64,000 nucleotides of DNA from Macrosoma leucophasiata (Eukaryota > Arthropoda > Insecta > Lepidoptera > Hedylidae): positions 1,116,001 through 1,180,000 of the forward strand of contig JAWQUS010000017.1 in NCBI GenBank assembly GCA_036365455.1. The letters are read 5' to 3'. Positions 30,898-40,255 of the stretch are shown here, piece after piece. The notes under the pieces were generated by a model. That model saw only the letters and a list, made by a program, of their open reading frames with translations, did not search any database and was not told where the DNA came from. Position numbers and translations under genes: made by a program. The stretch's first letter is position 1. Every line of letters begins with the position of its first letter.

Positions 30898-31075
30898 GTA
30901 ATAATACTACGTATAGAATGGACACGTCGACATCCCGCCCGATTTCCCCGCATCAACCGACCTCCTCCCCTCTTATGGGCGACGGTTGGTATTTTCTACA
31001 TACGACGCACACAGGTGCACGTGTAAATACACGTCACTGATTGATGTCTGTGTAATAGAAACCAAATGTGTGTGG
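30898..31075 (+). mobile_element. MITE-like insert, copy 2 of 2
   Basis: CACAGAATATGTAATAATAC, GGGCGACGGTTGGTATTTTC and AATACACGTCACTGATTGAT, inverse of 25838-26058. It also lies beside SINE-A sequence. Confidence 0.6.
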
Positions 31076-31346
31076 GTGTGTTTCTACTACCATCATAAAA
31101 TACTTTTGAGTACACAAAATGTAAAAGCTGAGATAAAGTAAGAATTTCCACTGCTAATATGGCCGCTATTCACGTATTTCTTTTATACGTTATTTCAAAC
31201 GCCTCTCGTCTAATTTTGAGTCCTTATTTCGGCATTTCTTATATGGAATAAATCCTACACTTGCTTTCACGTTTAACCTTTCACTAGGTTTTACAGTTGT
31301 TGAATAAGCACGACTATTTCTTTCAAGCATAAGTAGAAATATATTT

Positions 31347-31412
31347 TTTTATGGAACCAAGGATGTAGTTCACTTGGATGTCAAGTGATGACTGTAGCCC
31401 ATAGACATTACT
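31347..31412 (-). mobile_element. SINE-A, diverged 3' fragment
   Basis: TTTTTTATGGAACCAAGGAT to GTAGCCCATAGACA. Confidence 0.55.
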
Positions 31413-31439
31413 GTTTTTTTTTCGTTTAATGGTAGTTTA

Positions 31440-31775
31440 CTATTTATTTTTCACAATAACACATGCGAGTGAACGTTTGAAATTAAAGAAAAAATCGAAA
31501 AGAAAAATTTGACTTCGGGCAAGAATCGAACCTCAGGATAACCAGTCCGCTTTACCACTAAGCTACCGAAGTCCCGCACCGATGAGTCAAATTTTGCTTT
31601 CCCTTTTTTATTTTTAACCGAGGTCGGTGAACAACATCCATTGGTAACTAATTAACAGCTATACAACCGATATGATAGACTTTGCAGTTTATACAATATC
31701 GTAAAGATGTCGCTGTTCCCTTAATAATTGTAGTATTTATTTTTGCAATAACACATGTGAGTGAACTAAAAGAAA
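31440..31775 (-). mobile_element. T2 element with direct terminal repeats
   Basis: TATTTTTCACAATAACACATGC is at 31446-31467 and TATTTTTGCAATAACACATG at 31737-31756, in the same direction. Between them is a tRNA-like unit on the minus strand (31511-31573): GACTTCGGTAGCTTAGTGGT, GGTTCGATTCTTGCCC, acceptor GACTTCG/CGAAGTC. Then comes AACCGAGGTCGGTGAACAAC and ACTTTGCAGTTTATACAATA. The tRNA-like part is internal, not at the end as in ordinary SINEs. Confidence 0.6.
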
Positions 31776-31793
31776 TTAAAGAAAAAAAATGAA

Positions 31794-31932
31794 ATTTAAT
31801 GGTAGTGTTCAGCACTATGGTGCCTTGGTCAGGGGGCATAATACCTAAGGCCCCAGGAGTGGTAAAGCGTCTATCTTAAAAACTCTGGATTTACTTATCA
31901 TTAATGTGAACTGTATCTTTATGATATAAAAA
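31794..31932 (+). mobile_element. SINE-A, internal fragment
   Basis: AATTTAATGGTAGTGTTCAG, ATAATACCTAAGGCCCCAGG and TATCATTAATGTGAACTG. Confidence 0.65.
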
Positions 31933-31987
31933 GTCAGTGTATTACCACTAACTTTCAATGGATTTCAAACTTATATCACAGAATTTA

Positions 31988-32592
31988 ACTAACTTTAAAC
32001 TAATTGAAAATCAGTTGCAAACTTTACTAATTAGTCACAAAAATGCATTTCCTGGGAACAATCACGAAACTTTACTTGTTATTTATTACGGTCGTGTTTT
32101 TTTAATCCACTTGTAGTGTTTGAGAAGTTCGTGAAGTTTTCGGAAACGTATTATCATAATTTTCAACTACCGTCGCTTCAAGTTTTTACAAACAATATTT
32201 ATGTTGTGTTGTATATCCCTCGAGGAAAATGTGACACCATTTTTTGTCTTTACTTTTCTGCGCGTTAATGTAGATATAATGTTGTTATAATTACTTTTGG
32301 GACATTTAACACATTTAAATTGTGTGCGGTAGGTATTATACGCCGTGTACTGTATGGAGCATGTGATTACTTGTTTAAATTAATTTTACGTACACGATTG
32401 TACATAGAGCGAAAATGGGAAATGGATTTTAAAAAATCCGAAAGTTGTTTCATAAAAAAAATATACGTATTGAAAATACGTGCCGATGAACTCCAATTTG
32501 AAAATGATTACTTACTGTTAATTTGTAAATTACTGTTGATTTACGGGTTTGTAAATTAAATTTGTAATTAATGTTGTAAATACTTCAAAAAT
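31988..32592 (-). repeat. Right arm of the ~0.6-kb inverted duplication
   Basis: Pairs with 29628-30212. The 79-codon open frame at 32320-32559 has no recognisable domain and is not conserved in the other arm, so I do not call it a gene. Confidence 0.75.
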
Positions 32593-32654
32593 TTTGTTGT
32601 ACAGCTCCAGTTCGAAGTACTACCTTATTGTCCAACAAATTTACCTCGTGGTGT

Positions 32655-33070
32655 ACCATATCATCATCATCATCTTTTCAGCAGAAAGACGTCCACTGCT
32701 GGACAAAGGCTTTCCCAAAGATGGCCACAATAAATGGTCCTGGGCCGCCCTCATCCAACGATTGCCCGCGACCTTCACCAGGTCGTCGGTCTACCTCGTG
32801 GGAAGACGAAGCGTAGGCAGGCCGCCTACGCTTCGTCTTCCGGTACGCGGTCGCCACTCTAAAAATCTTCCCTAACGGCCGTCAGTTCTGCGAGCTATGT
32901 GCCCTGCCCACTGCCACTTGAGTTTCGCTATTCGGTGGGCTACGTCAGTTACTTTGGTTCTCATGCCGATCTCCTCATTTCTGATTCGATCTCGCAGAGA
33001 AACCCCGACATAGCCCTCTCTGTTATTCTCTAAGTGACCTTGAGCCTTTTTATGAGGCCCATAGTAGGTG
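32655..33070 (-). pseudogene. RTE-clade LINE C-terminal end with an internal inversion
   Basis: Same family as 13266-13715: (CATCAT)n, TTCAGCAGAAAGACGTCCAC, and on the minus strand LRDRIRNEEIGMRT and LKWQWAGHIARRTDGR. Positions 32801-32841 hold an 18-base perfect palindrome (GGAAGACGAAGCGTAGGC and inverse) that breaks the frame where the DNA should encode a GRPP-type motif. Confidence 0.7.
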
Positions 33071-33308
33071 TACCACATAATACACATTTATTTCTGATAA
33101 CTCCGAGAGCTGAGGAATATCAAACCCTAGCATACCATTAACGGTCTGCTGACTACTGAGGCTTGTAGAAATATGTATATACATCTTACAGTATTGTAGC
33201 TGATCAGAAACTGTATTCCCCGATTATGCAAAAATCCATAAAATATAAAGACTATTTAATACATGACAAAAGCGACGTCGCGAATACGACACGGCCACGA
33301 TAAAACAA

Positions 33309-33441
33309 TCTACTCCAATTATCCTAATCGATCTAACGGCTTCCTCTAATCCTATTCGACAGCTGTGTACTATGGCTGAAGCAAATTGTCATCGCCCGCA
33401 ATCCATGTCAAAGAGGCTTTCTAATTTAGAATTTAATTAAT
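33309..33441 (+). repeat. Two-copy direct repeat, copy 1
   Basis: ACTCCAATTATCCTAATCGA, TTGTCATCGCCCGCAATCCA and TAATTTAGAATTTAATTAAT; copy 2 at 35959-36089. About 90% similar by eye. Confidence 0.65.
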
Positions 33442-33574
33442 AATTACTAACGCGCTTATTTAAAGTAAAATAGTTCTTAAAAATAACTTTACGTGTCTTT
33501 CGCTTTTTGTAGGCAATTTTGGAAAATTTAAAAATAAAAATTAGAAACAATATACAATGAAAGTTTCACTCCAC

Positions 33575-33645
33575 AGCAGGGATCAGACCTGCAACCTCAA
33601 GATAACCAGTCCAGCTGCTTAACCACTCGGCAACGTAAGCCCCTG
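33575..33645 (-). mobile_element. tRNA-like remnant
   Basis: GGGATCAGACCTGCAACCTC then ATAACCAGTCCAGCTGCTTA and ACCACTCGGCAACG mirror the T2 tRNA-like core on the minus strand, with a different acceptor. Boundaries uncertain. Confidence 0.4.
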
Positions 33646-33835
33646 AGTGGTAATAGACTGTCGATGTGTAAGGTGGACTGGACTGGTTGCAGGTTTTTCT
33701 CTAATTCCTAAATTCATTCGCATTTTAAGTCCATGACCTTTTTAACTTTGATATACCAAGGCGAAAAAATATATGTAAAATACATTTCTTTCGTTTTGGT
33801 ATGATTTTTTTACCATCCCGGAATTAAGTATTATA

Positions 33836-34038
33836 AACGTAACTTCACGCCTGTAATCCCCGAAGGGGTAGGCAGAGGTAAATGCATACATTCAAGCATA
33901 CATGCAAACACACGCCGGTTACGTTTTGGCTCATGTAGCAGGTGGCAAGCCTGTTGACTTCTCTGGGCACATTACCAAACTTCGAGGTACTGGGAAATTT
34001 CCAGAAAATGGAAGAATCCCAATAAATTGTACTATTCA
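33836..34038 (-). mobile_element. tRNA-SINE/LINE 3' end fragment
   Basis: AACTTCACGCCTGTAATCCC, CGAAGGGGTAGGCAGAGGT is, on the minus strand, the CTCTGCCTACCCCTTCGGGG tail seen in lepidopteran SINEs and LINEs. The following GCACATTACCAAACTTCGAG is not recognised. Confidence 0.45.
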
Positions 34039-34391
34039 TAGTGAGATCTATCACGATTATTGCAGTCTAACTAAGTAAAGAGATGAGCTTTTTTTTAAGT
34101 TTTATCTACTTAAAAAAGCCTTTATCTACGGTTTTATTGGATTAAAAATTTTCTATCCGTTTTTTCTTTAATTATTTAAGTTCACTCGCATGTGTTATTA
34201 CATGCGAGTGAACTGTGTGTTATTACATGTGTTATTACATGCGAGTGAACTTAAATAATTAAAGAAAAAACGGATAGAAAATTTTTAATCCAATAAAACC
34301 GTAGATAAAGGCTTTTTTAAGTAGATAAAACTTAAAAAAAAGCTCATCTCTTTACTTAGTTAGACTGCAATAATCGTGATAGATCTCACTA
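34039..34391. repeat. Perfect 155-bp inverted repeat
   Basis: 34039-34193 and 34237-34391 are exact reverse complements with a 43-base spacer; I checked all 155 positions. The inner ends are TTCACTCGCATGT, the T2 element terminus, and the spacer contains another ACATGCGAGTGAAC. The outer 90 bases are not seen elsewhere in the window. Confidence 0.9.
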
Positions 34392-34591
34392 ACGGTAAGC
34401 TGCGGTCCAATTCACATTGGGAATTTTCATATCTCATGGAAAAACTTCTTAAGTGCAATTCAGTACGGTTATACGCCATCTACTGTACGAGACAACTACA
34501 TGTGTTTTCTCAGTGTTCCTCTAGGTGGAGCTCTGTGTAGGAGACATTATAATATTTAAAACATATGACACGAAATTACAAATACGATACA

Positions 34592-35350
34592 AATAAAATA
34601 ATCTATACTTATAATAAAACTGTAGAAGTGTAAATTCTGTGCATTTATAATATTAAAAAAATTAATACCAGAGGATGTTACTAGATCGATACCGAACCCA
34701 AATATCTGATTAGAAAAAAAATTGTCTGTCTGTCTGTCTGTTTGTTCAAGCATCATATAAAAACCACCGGTCCGATTACAATGAAACTTGGTATCATTAT
34801 ACTATAACCTTTGGCGCACAACACTGGGTACTTTTTATCCCGGAGAAATGTCTGTTTGTTTGTGTGTTTGTGCACGCTTATTTCAGAAACGGCTTTTTCG
34901 ATCTGAGGTTTTCACTAATATATTGTGGTAAGTTTCACTTAATATTTAGTGTTTGTTTCATGGTTCAGAATTAAAAAAGTAATGTCAATTTAAAAAATCG
35001 TATCGAATATTTTTAAGCGATTCTGTATCTTAGTTCTATCTTTTAGGGGGTTTGTACCTAAAAGGTAAAAACGGACCCTACGGATTACTAATCCACCGCT
35101 GGCTGTCTGTCTGTCCGTACGTCCATCTGTCTGTCGCCAAACTGTATCTCATAAATAGTGATAGCTAGAAAGCTAACATATTCACAAATTATGTATTTCT
35201 GTTACCGCTTTCAAGACAAAATTAATTACTAAAAATGAGGAAATGAAAATGTTAAGGGGTCCAAGGGAGCATACAACAAGGGTGTTTTTTTTCGTATATT
35301 TTTTACTCGATAATAAGTGCAGCAAGTAGACGCTTAAAATTTTCACTCAA
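34592..35350 (+). repeat. ~0.75-kb dispersed repeat, copy 1 (minisatellite absent)
   Basis: AATAAAACTGTAGAAGTGTA, (GTCT)n, AATGAAACTTGGTATCATTA, GCGCACAACACTGGGTACTT, TAGGGGGTTTGTACCTAAAA, GTAAC-type runs of TGTCTGTC, then GTGCAGCAAGT joined directly to AATTTTCACTCAATTT. Copy 2 at 45752-46650 has about 160 bases of GGT-rich minisatellite at that joint. Confidence 0.75.
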
Positions 35351-35397
35351 TTTTTAGGTCTTATGATGTATATTACCTTGCATAATAAATCTATACA

Positions 35398-35687
35398 TCT
35401 ATACTCTAAACAAATAAATAAAATTGGAGTGTCTGTTTTTCAATATTTAAATAACCGCTTTTTACTAAATGCATATGTAAGTAACACGGTATATATACCA
35501 AAACAACATTTTTTACTATTTTTGTCTGTTTGTCTGTCTGTCTGTCTGTTTGGCGGGGCTAATCTTGGGAACGGCTGAACCGATTTCGACGGGACTTTCA
35601 CTGGCAGATAGTTGATGTAATAAAGAGTAACTTAGGCTACTTTAGGGTAGATATTGAACAATGGTGGACGAAGTCACGGGCACAGCT
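35398..35687 (+). mobile_element. H1 Helitron-like element
   Basis: Starts near AAATTGGAGTGTCTG, contains (TGTC)n and ends GTCACGGGCACAGCTAGT. Confidence 0.65.
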
Positions 35688-35709
35688 AGTCCTGAATAAT
35701 AACATTTAC

Positions 35710-35958
35710 TGGTGGTAGAGCTCTGGCAGCTTTGCCTAATTTATGCCGCTAAATGGTAGTGTTCAGCACTATCGTATTCCAGTTAGATAGTAATGTATGG
35801 TCCCGTAATATCTGTTAATAGACAACAACTTAGTTCTCGTGGGACGCATCTGCATTTTGACCTCTGGTTATTGTGTAGATGTCTATAGGCTGCAGTCATC
35901 ACTTAGCATCAGTGTGAGCTGCAAGCTTGTTTGCCATGTTCCTAACACAAAAAAAAAC
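35710..35958 (+). mobile_element. SINE-A
   Basis: GGTGGTAGAGCTCTGGCAGC, a deletion, then TGCCGCTAAATGGTAGTGTT to GCCATGTTCCTAACACAAAA. Confidence 0.8.
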
Positions 35959-36089
35959 CACTCCAATTATCTAAATCGATCTAACGTGTGCCTCTAATCG
36001 CATTCGACAGCTGTATGCTATGGGTGAATCAAATTGTCATCGCCCGCACTCCATGTCAAGGAGACTCACTAATTTAGAATTTAATTAAT
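35959..36089 (+). repeat. Two-copy direct repeat, copy 2
   Basis: CACTCCAATTATCTAAATCG, TTGTCATCGCCCGCACTCCA; matches 33309-33441. It starts exactly at the end of the SINE-A poly(A). Confidence 0.65.
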
Positions 36090-36494
36090 ATCTTTGTATT
36101 TCCCAGTTTGAGTCCCATATGCGAGCTCACTTTGTGGTCGCAGTGGAGTTTGCTTATGAACTGTAATTAAATTTGAAATATAAATATCTTGTGCGACGTT
36201 TCGGAAGCCACTGAAATTTTATTACATTTTGATTAATTAATATGAGTTCTTTTGGTGACGCATTTCGTTTTCATGTTTTTATTCTAATTGATTGATGAAC
36301 GTGTAAGAGTACTGTTTTTGATGGCATTGTAGTAAACAATGTAGGCTAATTTGTAAATATGTGGGCAATCATCTAGCTTACTAATTTAATGCACTAGTAT
36401 TTCACGACAGATATATTAGATGACTACACCGGCGAATATTTAAATAACATCGTATTCGATCAATGAAGTAGGTGTTCTTACGAGTAAAATATAA
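36090..36494. other. Unassigned sequence
   Basis: No gene or element recognised. Confidence 0.3.
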
Positions 36495-36736
36495 ACTGGT
36501 GGTAGAGCTTCAGTGACGGAACCCACGGCCGTAGGCACCACAGCACCTATATTCTTCGTATTAATTTAATACTAATCTACTACTTGCCGGTAAATGATAG
36601 TGTTCAACGTTATTGTTTTCCAGTCAGGTGGTATTGTATAATCCTTTTCTATTTGTCCTAATCTAATTGTCCTATCATAATTGTATAATTTCTGGCACAG
36701 AGACACAACATCTTAGATCTCAAGAGTGGCAACGCT
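36495..36736 (+). mobile_element. SINE-A with internal insertion
   Basis: ACTGGTGGTAGAGCTTCAGT at left. Extra AT-rich bases follow CACAGCACC, and a TTGTCCTAATC block sits before TTTCTGGCACAGAGAC. Confidence 0.7.
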
Positions 36737-37051
36737 TTTTTTGCTTATTTTTTGTTGTTTTATTATTCATCCACCCTTAAATCTCTAAAATTGCGTTACC
36801 ATTTTAGAAAAAAGTTAATAATTAAAAAAAAAACGAATCTAGTGCACACAATATTTAACTCCCACTTAGCTTATTTTTAAAGCGAAACGCTTTTTTAAAA
36901 GTGCACATGCCACAAATGTCAATTTTCATCAACCCTATCTTTAATGGACAAGCACCTACGTAATATTGTTCGGCGGATGACACCTGCGGTTGAAAATGTA
37001 TTCTGATATATTGCGGACGTGGGTAGATGGAAATGAGATGACACTTTTGTC

Positions 37052-37120
37052 TGGCATCGGGACGTGACGACCCTACCGCCCATTAGCAGAAGAAATTTCT
37101 CCTACTGGAAGGTAATTCTT
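37052..37120 (+). repeat. Conserved motif copy 2 (TCGGGACGTGACGACCCT)
   Basis: GGCATCGGGACGTGACGACC, CTACCGCCCATTAGCAGAAG and ending GGTAATTC, like 17191-17262. Upstream ATGGACAAGCACCTACGTAA has no counterpart there. Confidence 0.5.
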
Positions 37121-37154
37121 CCACTAAATTAAATAAAAAAATAATAATAATAAA

Positions 37155-37318
37155 ATACGCTTATACTTAATGTGGGGACATTAGGTATAAACCTGTGTTG
37201 TGGGTGCCGTTGTACACATACAACACATACACAAACACCCAGACCCGAAACAAATATCTATTCTGTAGGCCATACAAATATTTGTCCCAGTGCGGGGATC
37301 GAACCCGCGACCCTTCAA
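37155..37318 (-). mobile_element. T1 SINE
   Basis: On the minus strand GCGGGTTCGATCCCCGCACT, ATATTTGTATGGCCTACAG and the AGCGTATTTTA end; the box A end is missing. Confidence 0.7.
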
Positions 37319-37319
37319 A

Positions 37320-37510
37320 CCGTTATACTCATGGCTTCACAATAGGAATAAACCTATATAGATGCCGTTAGGTACACACACAAACGTCCAGACCCAAAAC
37401 AAACATGTGTAGGGCACACAAATATAATGTCCCGGTCGGAAATCGAATCCCACCCCACAACGACCATTCGAATCAAGCGGTCGTCACATACCACTGGACT
37501 TACATTGTAA
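37320..37510 (-). mobile_element. T1-related SINE, diverged subtype
   Basis: GTAGGGCACACAAATATAAT, GTCGGAAATCGAATCCCACC and CGGTCGTCACATACCACTGG follow the T1 order with many changes. Confidence 0.6.
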
Positions 37511-37540
37511 TTGAAGCTGTTTCCATAATATATAACACAC

Positions 37541-37582
37541 AATCTCACCGCTGGACCAATCGATCCGGTCCAGCGGTGTGAG
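37541..37582. repeat. Short fold-back of T1 heads
   Basis: ATCTCACCGCTGGACC (left) and GGTCCAGCGGTGTGAGAT (right) pair with a single bulge around AATCGATCC. Confidence 0.6.
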
Positions 37583-37755
37583 ATGACCGTTTGATTCGAA
37601 GGGTCGGGTTCGATCCCCGCATCGTGACAAATATTTGTATGGCCTACAGATATTTGTTTCGAGTCTGGATGTTTGTGTATGTGTTGTTTGTATACAACGG
37701 CACGCACGACACAGGTTTCTACCTACTGTGGGGCTGTGAGTGTAAGCGTAATCTA
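37565..37755 (+). mobile_element. T1 SINE
   Basis: CCGGTCCAGCGGTGTGAGAT, GGGTTCGATCCCCGCATCGT, GGCCTACAGATATTTGTTTC and GGGGCTGTGAGTGTAAGCG. Confidence 0.75.
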
Positions 37756-37811
37756 TCTATTTATACAAAAATGCAACCCGTTTTCCTTGGTCACGGCATC
37801 ACGCGTGGATG

Positions 37812-38016
37812 GCTAGACTGATTTGGCTAATATTGATTTCGAATGATTTTTGGAAGTCCAGGGAATGTTTAAAAGATAAAAAAGTATGAAGAAATTGAAG
37901 GGAAATAGTAAAAACCACCATTTTCTCATACAAATAGTCCGTATCTATCAAACCTTTGACACATGTCATATTTCCATTCTGAGGTGATACGAAGTTTGCC
38001 GGGTCAGCTAGTTTAT
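37812..38016 (+). mobile_element. H2 Helitron-like fragment
   Basis: GATTTCGAATGATTTTTGGA to CGAAGTTTGCCGGGTCAGCT-AGTTT; antiparallel to 6300-6546 and 28344-28606. Confidence 0.65.
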
Positions 38017-38030
38017 TTATAATTTACGAG

Positions 38031-38248
38031 CTGTGCCCGCGACTTCGTCCGCGTGAGAATTTATGATTGTTCAGTCTCTACCCAGGTAAAGTCGTGGGCG
38101 CAGCTGCCTTATTTACTCCTTATTACATCAGCTATCTGTTAATGAAAGTCCCGTCAAAATCGGTCCAGCCGTTCTCACGATTAGCGGAAACAAACAGACA
38201 GACAAAAATTGTAAAAAAAAATGTTTTGGTATATGTACTGTGTATACA
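38031..38248 (-). mobile_element. H1 Helitron, left part
   Basis: GAGCTGTGCCCGCGACTTCG to GTACTGTGTATACATACG. The remainder (AAACAGACACTCCAATTTTA) resumes at 40256, after the inserted LINE chimera. About 40 bases of the Helitron consensus are missing at the joint. Confidence 0.65.
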
Positions 38249-38327
38249 TACGTTAGCCGCATAGGTTCAAAGCTCTACATCTACATCTAAATCTACATAT
38301 CCTACAGGAAGTAGATCTTATTGGTCC

Positions 38328-38816
38328 TTGGCTAAATCTGTCGAGTCAAATTTTTGTCGATCCTCACTGCCACCTATGTTGAAATCAGATGGATCTCTCG
38401 CTCACACCGCGAAAGAGAAAGCGAATCTATTTGCTAATCTTTTTGCGGAAAATTCACATCTGAACGCCTCTAACAAATCACCACCTGATTTACCTCAATG
38501 TTATACAAAAATGGATGCTATCCAAATCAACCAGAAGGAGGTTTTAAAAACACTACGCTATTTAGTCGTGAATAAAGCGAGTGGGCCTGACGGCATCCCA
38601 GCAATAGTGTTAAAGAATTGTGCACCTGAATTGTCACCTATTCTGACTCGCCTGTTCCGCCTTTCCATTAATGTTTTAATTATTGGATTAGTGCCTAAAT
38701 GCTGGAAGTTTGCAAATGTCCAGCCGGTCTATAAGAAGGGAAATCGTGCCAACCCATCTAATTATCGACCTATTTCAGTCACCTCTATCCTCTGTAAGAC
38801 CATGGGTTTGAATTGA
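38328..38816 (+). pseudogene. Jockey-type LINE reverse transcriptase, N-terminal part
   Basis: A 163-codon frame. Residues 1-60 (AKSVESNFCRSSLPPML, HTAKEKANLFANLF) are the linker before RT. Then VVNKASGPDGIPAIVLKNC, VPKCWKFANVQPVYKKGN and NPSNYRPISVTSILCKTM are RT blocks 1-2 of the jockey group. The frame ends at 38816, and the palm segment with the F/Y-x-D-D box of this element is absent: the next sequence (38882) is already the thumb/connection region. Endonuclease domain missing (5' truncation). Non-functional. Confidence 0.8.
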
Positions 38817-38881
38817 CCATTGTTGGGTACGAATCTAGTCCTTGAGCCAACCCAGGGGAAATTCAGTTACTGCGGAGAGAC

Positions 38882-40243
38882 ATGCTTGAGCGAATGAATT
38901 TAGTTCTAACAACTGTTGCAAAATGGGGTGAGACCAATATGGTCCAATATAACACCCAAAAAACTCAGGTATGTCTATTTTCCGCAAAAACGAGTCCATT
39001 TCCTTTCTCTCATACGCTTAATGATGAGCCTATACCTCTGGCAGACCACTTAGTCATCTTAGGTGTAGCTCTAATGTCTACGCTGAATTTCAGCACCTAC
39101 CGCGATAGCAAGGCTAAATTAGCTGGTGTGAAGGTCGGAGTCCTAAATAAGGTGCGGAGATGCTTCACATCACGTCAGTTGCTAAATTTATATCAAGCAC
39201 AAGTTCGATCGTGTGTGGAGTATTGTTGCCACCTTATGGACGGGTCGGCCAAATACCAACTCGAAGCTCTTGAGTCGGTTGATCGGCGTGCTTTGAAAAT
39301 AATTGGTGACTCAAAACTAGTGTTTATTATATATCTGGACAAATGCCTCCAGAGGGTGAAGTTGATGGATGTGGGAGTGCGTATGGGTGACTTAGTGGTG
39401 AACTGTCTGCTTTACGCAGATGATGCGGTAATTGTTAGCTCTACACCATCTGGGCTACAAGCACTAGTCACAGTCATGAAAGAGGATTGTATGGAGAAAG
39501 GCTTACAATTGAATGTGGATAAAACTAAAGTATTAGTATTTGAAAGAGATGAACAGAGAACAAATGCAAGGGTAGTAGTAGATGATGCAGTGTTAGAACA
39601 GGTTGATGAAATTGTATATCTTGGATGTGCTTTTAGCAAGGATGGTAGGTACACCACTGACATAGAGAGAAGAGTGCTTGCTGGGAATTGCGTGAATGGA
39701 GCGTTGGGTAAGCTGCTAGAATCTAAACACCTCAGCCAGCGGGCTCGACTAGCCGTACATAATGCTGTACTTACTCCAACGCTTTTATATGGAAGCGAGA
39801 GCTGGGTATGCAGGAAAGAGCATGAAAGTAAGTTGAACGCGGTCGAGATGAGATCTTTGCGCAAGATCTGCGGTGTATCACTCACCGATCGCGTTCGTAA
39901 TGAAGATGTAAGAAAGAGACTTTGTGTGAATGATAGTATCGGTGTAAAAATGAAAAAAGGCATGCTCCGATGGTTCGGGCATATAGAAAGAATGTCGAAT
40001 GAGCGAATGACTAAACAGATATACAATGCGAATGTGGATGGTTGCAGAGGCCCAGGAAGACCAAGGCTGACCTACCATGACCAAATAGGTCGAGTTCTGT
40101 CTGATGGTGGGTTCAAAAGTCTTAGGAATCGGCGTGCATGTATGAAGAGAATGATGAAGGTAGACGAGGCACGAGAGGTTTGTCAGAACCGGGATGTCTG
40201 GCGCTCTACACTCTCTGCCTACCCCGTTAGGGACCTGGCGTGA
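38882..40243 (+). CDS. 453-codon chimeric LINE open frame
   Basis: An uninterrupted frame. Residues 1-145 are the C-terminal RT region of the jockey-type LINE (LVILGVALMSTLNFST, LYQAQVRSCVEYCCHL, RRALKIIGD). From about residue 146 it continues in frame as the second LINE: YLDKCLQRVK, the catalytic LYADD at 177-181, NVDKTKVLVFERDEQ, LLYGSESWVCRKEHESK, MLRWFGHIERM (361-371), CRGPGRPRLTY (388-398) and SAYPVRDLA at the end. The second part is intact over its length, unlike the sibling at 23761 with a stop. It cannot be a complete enzyme: no endonuclease and only part of the RT palm. Whether it is transcribed cannot be told. Alternative reading: two unrelated fragments joined by chance in the same frame. 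Confidence 0.7.
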   Translation: MLERMNLVLTTVAKWGETNMVQYNTQKTQVCLFSAKTSPFPFSHTLNDEPIPLADHLVILGVALMSTLNFSTYRDSKAKLAGVKVGVLNKVRRCFTSRQLLNLYQAQVRSCVEYCCHLMDGSAKYQLEALESVDRRALKIIGDSKLVFIIYLDKCLQRVKLMDVGVRMGDLVVNCLLYADDAVIVSSTPSGLQALVTVMKEDCMEKGLQLNVDKTKVLVFERDEQRTNARVVVDDAVLEQVDEIVYLGCAFSKDGRYTTDIERRVLAGNCVNGALGKLLESKHLSQRARLAVHNAVLTPTLLYGSESWVCRKEHESKLNAVEMRSLRKICGVSLTDRVRNEDVRKRLCVNDSIGVKMKKGMLRWFGHIERMSNERMTKQIYNANVDGCRGPGRPRLTYHDQIGRVLSDGGFKSLRNRRACMKRMMKVDEAREVCQNRDVWRSTLSAYPVRDLA

Positions 40244-40255
40244 AGATACATACAT

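Larger units (their letters stand above)
38249..40255 (+). mobile_element. Chimera of two LINEs inserted in a Helitron
   Basis: 5' part (to about 39316) is a jockey-type LINE and the 3' part is the (ATAC)n-tailed LINE also present at 23761 and 6815. The 5' part has no 3' end of its own, and only one tail exists. That is what template jumping during target-primed reverse transcription would leave. No clear target-site duplication. Confidence 0.7.

Noticed and set aside
32320..32559. 79-codon open frame
   Set aside because: Located in one arm of the inverted duplication; the frame is not kept in the other arm and the residues are typical of AT-rich chance frames.
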